Below, piece after piece: positions 1 to 5,996 of a stretch of 6,735 nucleotides of DNA. Under the pieces are notes generated by a model that searched no databases, was not told where the DNA came from, and saw only the letters and a list, made by a program, of their open reading frames with translations. Position numbers and translations under genes: made by a program. Every line of letters starts with the position of its first letter. The stretch's first letter is position 1. Source of the DNA: Nocardioidaceae bacterium (GTDB lineage: Bacteria > Actinomycetota > Actinomycetes > Propionibacteriales > Nocardioidaceae); NCBI GenBank assembly GCA_013696015.1, contig JACCZI010000077.1, positions 1 through 6,735 on the forward strand, written 5' to 3'.

Positions 1-1889
1 ACCGCAGCGACGGGTCAGGTCCGGTGTGGGTCGAGACCACTCGTCCGGAGCTCATCCCTGCCTGCGTTGCGTTGGTCGCGCACCCTGACGACGAGCGCTA
101 CCAGCCGTTGTTCGGCTCAGCAGTTTCTACCCCCGTCATCGGCGTCGAGGTGCCAGTGCTCGCCCATCGTCTGGCGGAGCCCGAGAAAGGTTCTGGCATC
201 GCGATGATCTGCACGTTCGGCGACGTGACCGACGTGATCTGGTGGCGGGAGCTGCGGCTGCCCAACCGCACCATCATCGGTCGCGACGGGCGGGTCGTGC
301 GCGATCTGCCGATCTGGATCACCAGCGAGAGCGGGCGCGCGCTCTATCTGGACATGGCCGGCAAGACCGTTTTCTCGGCCAGAGAGGTGGCGGTGGCAGC
401 GCTGCGCGATACCGGTGACCTCGTAGGCGAGCCTCGTTCGATCACTCACTCGGTGAAGTTCTACGAACGCGGAAGCAAGCCGCTCGAGATCGTCTCGACG
501 CGGCAGTGGTATATCCGCAACGGTGGTCGTGATCCGGATCTGCGGGGACAGTTGGCCGCTCGAGGTGGCGACATCACGTGGGTACCGAAATACATGCAGC
601 ACCGCTACTCCAACTGGGTCGACGGTCTCAACAGCGACTGGTTGGTGAGCCGGCAGCGATTCTTCGGTGTCCCGTTCCCCCTCTGGTATCCGCTCGACGA
701 GGAGGGTGAGCCTTCGTACGACACACCGTTGCTGGCCGCAGAGTCGGAGCTGCCGATCGACCCCGCGTCGCAGCCTCCCCCAGGGCTTGACGAGTCGTTG
801 CGCGGTAAGCCCGGCGGCTTCATGGCGGATCCCGATGTGATGGACACCTGGGCCACGTCGTCGCTGACTCCGCAGATCGCCTGCGGTTGGGAGCGAGACG
901 ACGAACTGTTTGCCAAGACCTTTCCGATGGACATGCGGCCACAGGCACACGACATCATCCGCACCTGGTTGTTTTCGACCGTGCTTCGTTCGCACTTCGA
1001 GCACAGCTGCGCCCCGTGGTCCCACGCCGCCATCTCCGGCTTCGTCACTGACCCGGATCGCAAGAAGATGAGCAAGTCCAAGGGGAATGTGATCGTGCCG
1101 ACGGAGCTGCTGGAGAGGTACGGCTCGGACGCCGTACGCTGGCGCGCCGCGATGTCGCGTCCGGGGTTGGACAGCCCGTTCGACGAGGGGTCGATGAAGG
1201 TGGGCCGCAAACTGGCCATGAAGGTGCTGAACGCCAGCCGGTTCGTACTTGGTATTGGTGCCACCGGCAACGATGCCTCGGCGGTCACCGAGCCACTGGA
1301 TGTGGCCATGTTGCGACGTCTCCAAGACGTAGTCAGCGGTGCCACGGAGTCGCTGGACGCATACCAGTACGCCACCGCGCTGGAAGGCATCGAGCGGTTC
1401 TTCTGGTCGTTCTGCGACGACTACCTCGAGCTGGTCAAGGAGCGGGCGTACGGCAGCCGCGGCGGGGCCGGTGAGGCGTCGGCGAAGGCCGCGCTGGCGA
1501 CGGCGCTGTCGGTGCAGCTGCGGCTGCTCGCGCCGTTCCTGCCGTTCGTGACCGAGGAGGTGTGGTCGTGGTGGCAGGAGGGGTCGATCCACACCTCGGT
1601 GTGGCCGCGACCCGATGGCCACGTCGCCGCGGTTCCGTACGACCCTGAGGTGCTCGGTGCCGCGGCGCAGGTGCTCGCCGCCATCCGCGGTGCCAAGTCC
1701 GACGCGAAGGTGGGCATGCGTACGGAGGTGACGGCGGTGACCGTCCGCGGGGCCCAGGACCGACTCGATCTGGTCACCGCCGCGCTCGACGACGTCAAGG
1801 CCGCCGGACGGGTGACGGGGGATGTGACGCTCGTGGCAGCCAGCGACGGCGAGGCGTTCATGGTCGAAACGGAGCTAGCGGCGCCATAG
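1..1889 (+). CDS. valS: Valyl-tRNA synthetase, type 2 (archaeal-like), C-terminal 628 codons
   Basis: This enzyme charges tRNA-Val with valine in the cytoplasm and hydrolyses mischarged Thr-tRNA-Val. The reading frame is open from base 3, so the gene enters from the left; the HIGH motif and roughly 200 residues are missing. Visible in order: the CP1 editing domain, starting with ETTRPE (33-50) and continuing with GSGIAMICTFGDVTDVIWW; the core motif MDTWATSS (840-863); KMSKS (1065-1079); an all-helical anticodon-binding domain (about 1300-1620); and a short tail ending at TAG 1887-1889. The TFGD-x-TDV and DTWATSS forms match type 2 (archaeal/Rickettsia-like) ValRS rather than the E. coli-like form, which has TPAHD in the editing domain. 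I see no long C-terminal coiled-coil arm, as expected for type 2. It converges with the RTX gene 49 bases downstream. Identity is certain; the subtype rests on remembered motifs. Confidence 0.97.
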   Translation, partial: RSDGSGPVWVETTRPELIPACVALVAHPDDERYQPLFGSAVSTPVIGVEVPVLAHRLAEPEKGSGIAMICTFGDVTDVIWWRELRLPNRTIIGRDGRVVRDLPIWITSESGRALYLDMAGKTVFSAREVAVAALRDTGDLVGEPRSITHSVKFYERGSKPLEIVSTRQWYIRNGGRDPDLRGQLAARGGDITWVPKYMQHRYSNWVDGLNSDWLVSRQRFFGVPFPLWYPLDEEGEPSYDTPLLAAESELPIDPASQPPPGLDESLRGKPGGFMADPDVMDTWATSSLTPQIACGWERDDELFAKTFPMDMRPQAHDIIRTWLFSTVLRSHFEHSCAPWSHAAISGFVTDPDRKKMSKSKGNVIVPTELLERYGSDAVRWRAAMSRPGLDSPFDEGSMKVGRKLAMKVLNASRFVLGIGATGNDASAVTEPLDVAMLRRLQDVVSGATESLDAYQYATALEGIERFFWSFCDDYLELVKERAYGSRGGAGEASAKAALATALSVQLRLLAPFLPFVTEEVWSWWQEGSIHTSVWPRPDGHVAAVPYDPEVLGAAAQVLAAIRGAKSDAKVGMRTEVTAVTVRGAQDRLDLVTAALDDVKAAGRVTGDVTLVAASDGEAFMVETELAAP

Positions 1890-1911
1890 CGGTGCGGGCG
1901 CGTCGACGTTA

Positions 1912-1927
1912 TGTCAGGACGCTGACA
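1912..1927. terminator. Small hairpin in the convergent valS/RTX gap, possible bidirectional terminator
   Basis: TGTCAG (1912-1917) and CTGACA (1922-1927) form a perfect 6-bp stem around a GACG loop. It lies in the 49-base gap between two convergent stop codons, where a bidirectional terminator would be expected. There is no T-tract on either side, so it is not a classical Rho-independent terminator. The role is inferred from position alone. Confidence 0.3.
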
Positions 1928-1938
1928 ACTCGACTGGC

Positions 1939-2700
1939 TCAGCTTTCGCAGCCGTGCTGCTGCTCGAAGGCGCTACAGCGGTCAGCGGCTGGACCCCCGT
2001 ACGCCACGTCGGTGCCAGTGCCACCGTCCAGGATGTCTCGGCCGATGCCGCCGCGGACCTCGTCGTCACCGTCGTCGCCGAACATGAAGTCAGGGCCACC
2101 TCGCCCGTACATTCGGTCGGCGCCGCCATAACCGCTCAAGAACTGGAAGTATCGGTCACCTCGGATGACGTCGGCGAACCGTGTGCCATTGACTTCCTCG
2201 ATCGAGTAGACGGTGTCCCGCTGTTCGCCCAGGCGGGCGGTGTTGGCACCGAGGTCGATGCGCAACCGGCTACGGGCGTTGGGGTAGCGCAGCACGTCGA
2301 GTCCTCTGTCTCTGCCACCGAGCCCCGGTCCGCCGTCGAGCAGGTCGTGACCTGGGCCACCGACGAGGTCGTCGCCGTACTGGTCCTCGCCGAACAGCAG
2401 CCCGTCGGCCTCGCCGTACAGGCGGTCCCTGCCGGGTCCGCCCAACAGGTGGTCGGCTCCGCGCCCGCCACAGATGAGGTCGTTGCCACCACGGCCGTCG
2501 ATGCGGTCGAAGCCCTTGCGGGCCGCGACCACGTCACGACCGGGCGTGCCGGTGATCACGTCGCGCTGGTCGGTTCCGACGATCGTGGCTGTCACGCCCC
2601 GACAGGTCTCGCCGCCGCCGGCGGCCACGCTCTGTGCCGAGTACGTGGCACCGGTCGCGGTCAGCAGCACGGTGACCGAGATTGCCATCGCAGTGCGCAT
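1939..2700 (-). CDS. Secreted RTX-type calcium-binding repeat protein
   Basis: A 253-residue exported protein of the hemolysin-type calcium-binding (RTX) group. Residues 1-27 look like a Sec signal peptide: MRTAM, a hydrophobic core, then SVAA before GGG at the likely cleavage site. Nonapeptide repeats of the GGxGxDxLx kind occur at residues 69-95 and 114-122 and again at 190-234; such repeats fold into a Ca2+-bound beta-roll. Between them (about 134-185) lies a non-repeat linker with the DLGAN...IEEVNG...FADVIRGD pattern often found between RTX blocks. Four cysteines (33, 77, 242, 251) could form disulfides outside the cell. I chose the ATG at 2700, not the in-frame upstream codon at 2775, because the signal peptide begins there and a strong purine-rich site precedes it. 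No enzymatic domain is visible, so its role (surface, adhesion or structural) is unknown. It lies 71 bases after the DinB-like gene on the same strand and may share its transcript. Confidence 0.88.
   Translation of the reverse strand: MRTAMAISVTVLLTATGATYSAQSVAAGGGETCRGVTATIVGTDQRDVITGTPGRDVVAARKGFDRIDGRGGNDLICGGRGADHLLGGPGRDRLYGEADGLLFGEDQYGDDLVGGPGHDLLDGGPGLGGRDRGLDVLRYPNARSRLRIDLGANTARLGEQRDTVYSIEEVNGTRFADVIRGDRYFQFLSGYGGADRMYGRGGPDFMFGDDGDDEVRGGIGRDILDGGTGTDVAYGGPAADRCSAFEQQHGCES
1999..2133 (-). repeat. RTX nonapeptide repeat block 2 (coding)
   Basis: This segment codes for residues 190-234. It has five tandem nonapeptides: GYGGADRMY, GRGGPDFMF, GDDGDDEVR, GGIGRDILD and GGTGTDVAY. The register is uninterrupted, so this block should form a compact beta-roll. 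The protein then ends with a short tail containing Cys242 and Cys251. Confidence 0.85.
2335..2496 (-). repeat. RTX nonapeptide repeat block 1 (coding)
   Basis: This segment codes for residues 69-122 of the RTX protein. Clear repeat units are GRGGNDLIC, GGRGADHLL, GGPGRDRLY and GGPGHDLLD. The stretch between the third and fourth units (GEADGLLFGEDQYGDDLV) is a degenerate or expanded unit rich in acidic residues. The DNA repeats only as a consequence of the protein repeat. Confidence 0.85.
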
Positions 2701-2706
2701 GGTGGG

Positions 2707-2716
2707 CCCCCTTCCC
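2707..2716 (-). promoter_or_regulatory. Ribosome binding site of the RTX gene
   Basis: On the minus strand the tract GGGAAGGGGG ends 6 bases before the ATG at 2700. It supports that ATG as the start and argues against the longer in-frame reading that begins at 2775. Confidence 0.6.
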
Positions 2717-2771
2717 GAGAGCGTCAGCGTATCTCCGTAGGCCAGCCTTTGGCTCGACGCGTCGGGACCGC

Positions 2772-3398
2772 TCACATGCGCGAGCGCAGCGTGGCGAGGC
2801 CCTGTCCCGAGAGGTCGTCCAGCGCGGCGGTGCGCCCCGTGATCGCCATCAGGAGCGAGAGCGCGGGGCCGCTCACCTCCGTGCCGTCCCCGGTGGACCA
2901 GTCGGCGTCATCGGCTCGCAGCGTGAGGCCGGTGATGCGTTTCTTGCCGCCGATCAGCAGGTTTGAGCTGGCGTAGAAGTCGGCTGCCCGGGTCACCGCG
3001 GCCACGGGGTACGCGTGCGAGATACCCAGCGGACGCCGGATGTCCTCGCCGTGGACGATCGTCTCGCCGAGCATGGTGTCGCTCGGACCCGGTGGGTGCG
3101 TTGTTGCCGAGATCCGTTCCCGGAAGGCTTGCAAGGTCTCGGCCGGCGATCCCGAGGTTTCTCGCGCGATGTTCTTGGCCGACAGGGTCTCGAACCGGAA
3201 GCCGGACCTGGCGAGCCCGGCGAAGAATGTGGCCGGGGTGGTCTTGGCCGCCGCAACCATGTGGCCCAGAGTTTGGTGCACCGTCCACCTGGAACACAAC
3301 GAAGGTGTCGTCCATTGGGCCGCGTCGAGCCTCGCGAGGTCATCGGCCAATGCCTGGCGTTCCGCGTGGACGACCGGCCACGGACTGGGCTTCGACAT
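2772..3398 (-). CDS. Mycothiol-dependent maleylpyruvate isomerase family (DinB-like) protein
   Basis: A 208-residue cytoplasmic protein with the actinobacterial MDMPI/DinB-like four-helix fold. Residues 1-125 are the N-terminal helical domain, with the family signature W-x-x-PSLCSRWTVHQTLGHM (residues 29-47) and HGEDIRRPLG (116-125). His46, Glu112 and His116 match the H / E-x3-H metal triad of mycothiol-dependent maleylpyruvate isomerase, so a divalent metal (usually Zn) is probably bound. The last 50 or so residues (LTLRADDADW...G-x-EVSGPALSLL...GR) resemble the small C-terminal domain of the family. Members act as mycothiol-S-transferases or isomerases; the substrate here cannot be told. 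The ATG at 3398 is preceded by GAAGGGAG 8 bases upstream. The gene lies 91 bases after the plsC-like gene and probably starts its own transcript together with the RTX gene. Family assignment is firm, function is not. Confidence 0.87.
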   Translation of the reverse strand: MSKPSPWPVVHAERQALADDLARLDAAQWTTPSLCSRWTVHQTLGHMVAAAKTTPATFFAGLARSGFRFETLSAKNIARETSGSPAETLQAFRERISATTHPPGPSDTMLGETIVHGEDIRRPLGISHAYPVAAVTRAADFYASSNLLIGGKKRITGLTLRADDADWSTGDGTEVSGPALSLLMAITGRTAALDDLSGQGLATLRSRM

Positions 3399-3406
3399 AG
3401 GCCCTG

Positions 3407-3414
3407 CTCCCTTC
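3407..3414 (-). promoter_or_regulatory. Ribosome binding site of the DinB-like gene
   Basis: Minus-strand GAAGGGAG with an 8-base spacer to the ATG at 3396-3398. It supports this start codon; no better in-frame start is seen upstream. Confidence 0.5.
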
Positions 3415-3437
3415 GAGTCGGGTCACCGACGCGGAGC

Positions 3438-3460
3438 CTTACCTTTCGACGTCGCTTACC
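3438..3460 (-). promoter_or_regulatory. Paired GGTAAG direct repeats around a CGACGTCG palindrome, possible operator/promoter
   Basis: On the minus strand GGTAAG occurs twice (3455-3460 and 3438-3443), start to start 17 bases apart. The 8-bp palindrome CGACGTCG (3447-3454) lies between the copies. The cluster sits 40-62 bases upstream of the DinB-like start codon, where a promoter or operator is expected. The repeat is directly visible, but it is short and could arise by chance in GC-rich DNA; its role is inference. Confidence 0.25.
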
Positions 3461-3467
3461 CACGGCG

Positions 3468-3480
3468 TGTCGTCGCGACA
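3468..3480. terminator. Small hairpin just after the plsC-like gene
   Basis: TGTCG (3468-3472) and CGACA (3476-3480) form a 5-bp stem with a 3-base loop, starting 10 bases past the plsC-like stop codon. It has no T-tract. It could attenuate read-through from the three-gene operon into the DinB-like gene, but it is weak. Confidence 0.2.
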
Positions 3481-3489
3481 ACGTGAGGC

Positions 3490-4416
3490 TCAGCGTAAGG
3501 GGTGCCAGGCGCGGGGGCGGGTGGTCGACATCGGCGACTGCGATTGCGCCCACACTCGTCGCCACTGTGCGACTCGCGGTCCAGCCGGGTCTGGCGTCGT
3601 CTCGTTTGCGATCCGGCACCTCGCCTCCCACCACGTCGTCGCGTCCTCGTCGAGCAGCGTGGCGACCGCCGCACGGATCCGCACCCCGAACTCACTTGCG
3701 GTCTCGTCGTCTCGGGCGCGCAGCGGCTCGCCGAACCGCACAGTGACCGGCTTGCGTCCCGGGCTCGGCCAGCCCTGACCGCGTGGCATCGCCGCGAAAG
3801 TCCCGCGATGCACCACCGGCACGACCGGGACGCCGTACTCCGTCGCCAGCCGCGCCGCGCCGCCGCGGAACGTGCCCACCCACCCGTCGGACGAGCGGGT
3901 GCCCTCGGGAAAGACGACGAGACTCCATCCCTCCCGCAGCAGATCGCCCGGTGTGGCGGACAGCGCACCGCCGCGGCGCTCGATCGGGAAGGTATTGAAC
4001 GCCAGTGCGGAGCCGACCGCCCGCCACCAGGTGTCGAAGAAGTAGTCCGCGGCAGCCGCGACCGCCGTGGTACGCCGCCAGGGCGTCGGCAGCGAGCACA
4101 AGAGCAGCGGAGTGTCGAGGTGTGAGGCGTGGTTGGCGACGAACAGCACGGGAGGTTCGACGCGATCCAGCACGTCCAGCCCCTCGACGTGCGGGCGCAC
4201 CTGTGACCGGAACAGGGGCGCTAGGCCCGCCGTCTGCACCACCTCACGGACCGCACGCGCCGCGGGTCGTCGCGACCAGGCGGTCGGAAAGACGGTCTGC
4301 TCCTTGACCGGCACGTACGGCTCGGCCGACCGGGGCACGAGCGGCCGTCGGCCCCACCGCCAGCCGCGCGCCACCAGCCGGACGTCGTCGACACCGCCGC
4401 GCACCAGATTGTTCAT
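3490..4416 (-). CDS. PlsC-type acyltransferase (1-acyl-glycerol-3-phosphate acyltransferase family)
   Basis: A 308-residue lysophospholipid-type acyltransferase that transfers a fatty acyl group from acyl-ACP or acyl-CoA to a hydroxyl acceptor, classically lysophosphatidic acid, at the inner membrane face. The catalytic HX4D box is NHASHLD (His96, Asp101). The acceptor-binding blocks are FPIERRG (143-149) and FPEGTRSSDG (169-178), followed by VPVVPVVHRG (196-205). All key residues are present. It is longer than the usual PlsC of about 240 residues, because of an N-terminal extension of about 75 residues and a charged C-terminal tail. I see no convincing long membrane span, so membrane contact is probably peripheral. 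The ATG at 4416 overlaps the stop of the LarA-like gene (ATGA); its own ribosome binding site (GGCGGA, 9 bases upstream) is weak, which suggests translational coupling. The true acceptor is unknown, and housekeeping AGPAT activity is only one option. Confidence 0.92.
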   Translation of the reverse strand: MNNLVRGGVDDVRLVARGWRWGRRPLVPRSAEPYVPVKEQTVFPTAWSRRPAARAVREVVQTAGLAPLFRSQVRPHVEGLDVLDRVEPPVLFVANHASHLDTPLLLCSLPTPWRRTTAVAAAADYFFDTWWRAVGSALAFNTFPIERRGGALSATPGDLLREGWSLVVFPEGTRSSDGWVGTFRGGAARLATEYGVPVVPVVHRGTFAAMPRGQGWPSPGRKPVTVRFGEPLRARDDETASEFGVRIRAAVATLLDEDATTWWEARCRIANETTPDPAGPRVAQWRRVWAQSQSPMSTTRPRAWHPLR

Positions 4417-5996
4417 GCGTGGACGTCCGCCAGCAGATGCGGCGGGTTGTGAAGGTAGCTGATCGACGGCGAGCGCCCGACCGTCCCGGACACCATCTCC
4501 AGTGCGTCAGCCAGCGTCGACGCGGCTCGAAAGCCCATCCGCTGGACGGCGGATCGATCGGCACCGACCCAGACGACATCGCCGACATGATCCATAGCGT
4601 GCGCCGCCCAGTACCACATGTAGAACGGGTGCACGCCGTGGTAAGCGTGCGAGGTCCGGTACAGGTGCACGTACCACGGGTCGGTGGCGTACGCCTCCTC
4701 GTACTTCGCCTCGATCACCGCCGGGTCGGTCGACTCGGCGAGTACCTCCTCGAAGAAGTCGACGTAGCTCGGGTGATGCAGTTGGCTGAACACCGGCTCG
4801 ACCGGGTGGTAGAGGATCACCGCTCCACCGCGACGCACCACCGGCGAACCGCGGTAGGAGTTGAAGAAGTAGCCGAGGCCCATACACGTTGCCAGGATGG
4901 GATTCATCACCGAGTTGACGTTGTACGGCCCGAGGTAGGGCACGCCGAGCACCAACACGTCGGACTGGCCCTCGACGTCGACTCGCTGCTGACGGTGCAC
5001 GTTCGCGAGTGTCTTCGCGTGCACGGCCTCGGTCTCGCCTGCGTGCACACCGGTGACGCCGTAGGGCGCGCGCAGGCCCTGGAAGACCTTGTGCCGCAGC
5101 TTGCCCGGCGCCACCGAGAGTGCTCGCCGCGCACCGAGGACGGTCGCCTGGTCGCGCAAGCTCCACTCCCACTCCCGCTTCAGCAAGAAGTCGTACGGCG
5201 CGGGGAAGACGTCGTTGTTGAGCGTCGTCTCGATGGTGAAAATCCGCAGGTGGTCGGCGAGCATCCGGCCCATCCGCTTGGCGGAATGGTGCAGGTGCGA
5301 CTTCTCGTGGTCCATGAACGAGTGGGACCGCAGCATCGTCTTGCTGTTGTGGTGGTGGCGCAGGCTCTTGTAGGAGGCGAGGCCGATTGGGACCGACTTG
5401 TGTCCCCCGTCCATCGCGACGAGGTTGATGTTGACGTAGACCAGCAAGTCGGACTCGGCGGCACGGCGGTTGATCTCGACGTCCTCGCCGTCCTCGGTCA
5501 GTCCGACGTGCAAGAGGTTTGCCCGGTCCTCGGCGTCGTGGTTGGTCAGCTTGCCCTGGGGGAAGAACGACCGGAAGACCCGCTCCCCCACGATCGCCTT
5601 CAGCTCCGCGGCCGTGAGCCGCCGATGCAGCGCATTGGCCGAGATCAGCTCGACGTCGTCGACACCGGCGTCGGCGGCGTACGTCAACACCTGTTCGATG
5701 ATGCGTTGACGTACGTCCGGACCGCGCATCGGCGGCAGCGGCAGTGAGATGTCGTCGAAGGCGATCGTCAACCGCATACCGGGCTGGAGCAGCGCCGGCA
5801 ACGGCTCCGAGTCCTCAGGCTCCAGCAACGCCTTGGTGATCACCGCCTCGACGTCGTCGATGCCCGGCAGCGACTCAGGCGCGTAGATCACGCGGGTCCC
5901 GAGCGGGAACTGCTCGAGCCGGAAACCTTCGCCCTCGTGCACGACGAGAGGCGGGGTCCGGTCATCGACTTCCAGTACGAACCCTGGACGGCTCAC
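4413..5996 (-). CDS. LarA-superfamily (lactate racemase N-terminal domain / DUF2088) protein, divergent
   Basis: A 527-residue protein related to LarA, the nickel-pincer-nucleotide lactate racemase. Aligned by eye: FDDIS-L-P (80-86) matches the FDDxTRP loop, NALHRRLTAAEL (121-132) the GTHRPLT segment, NHDAED (152-157) the NHDA motif and GGHKS (197-201) the SGGxK cofactor motif; the HHHN stretch (214-217) then carries the last histidine. His124, Lys200 and His216 keep the LarA spacing (76 and 16 residues, as in H108, K184, H200), so cofactor attachment at Lys200 is plausible. Leu85 stands where LarA has Arg75 and Ile190 where it has His174, so lactate racemisation is unlikely. It is about 100 residues longer than LarA and rich in histidine (214-249, 444-470). 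The GTG start at 5996 overlaps the dehydrogenase stop (GTGA) and has a GAGGAG site 6 bases upstream. An epimerase or racemase of another 2-hydroxy acid or sugar acid is my best guess. Confidence 0.85.
   Translation of the reverse strand: MSRPGFVLEVDDRTPPLVVHEGEGFRLEQFPLGTRVIYAPESLPGIDDVEAVITKALLEPEDSEPLPALLQPGMRLTIAFDDISLPLPPMRGPDVRQRIIEQVLTYAADAGVDDVELISANALHRRLTAAELKAIVGERVFRSFFPQGKLTNHDAEDRANLLHVGLTEDGEDVEINRRAAESDLLVYVNINLVAMDGGHKSVPIGLASYKSLRHHHNSKTMLRSHSFMDHEKSHLHHSAKRMGRMLADHLRIFTIETTLNNDVFPAPYDFLLKREWEWSLRDQATVLGARRALSVAPGKLRHKVFQGLRAPYGVTGVHAGETEAVHAKTLANVHRQQRVDVEGQSDVLVLGVPYLGPYNVNSVMNPILATCMGLGYFFNSYRGSPVVRRGGAVILYHPVEPVFSQLHHPSYVDFFEEVLAESTDPAVIEAKYEEAYATDPWYVHLYRTSHAYHGVHPFYMWYWAAHAMDHVGDVVWVGADRSAVQRMGFRAASTLADALEMVSGTVGRSPSISYLHNPPHLLADVHA

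Noticed and set aside
117..1622. A 501-codon open frame antisense to valS
   Set aside because: It lies entirely over a certain gene, its translation is Arg/His/Gly-rich with no recognisable domain, and long antisense frames are expected in GC-rich coding DNA.
1901..1908. Palindrome CGTCGACG after valS
   Set aside because: Eight-base CG-rich palindromes are common at this base composition; it has no hairpin loop and no clear role.
2701..2775. Upstream in-frame start extending the RTX protein by 25 residues
   Set aside because: It would bury the signal peptide, overlap the end of the DinB-like gene and ignore the strong purine-rich site just before the ATG at 2700.
1954..2976. A 340-codon plus-strand frame across the RTX and DinB-like genes
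   Set aside because: It is antisense to two supported genes and its Val/Ala-rich periodic translation mirrors the RTX repeats. No plausible domain is visible.
3450..3484. A -35/-10 style promoter (TTGTCG, 17-base spacer, TAAGCG on the minus strand)
   Set aside because: The -10 box matches the consensus at only two positions, so this is too weak to call.
3015..3746. A 243-codon plus-strand frame spanning the DinB-like/plsC gap
   Set aside because: It is Arg-rich with no domain, and it is antisense to two real genes with ribosome binding sites.
4419..5747. A 442-codon plus-strand frame antisense to the LarA-like gene
   Set aside because: The composition (Val/His/Arg-rich) is that of a reverse-complement shadow; the minus-strand frame has clear LarA motifs.
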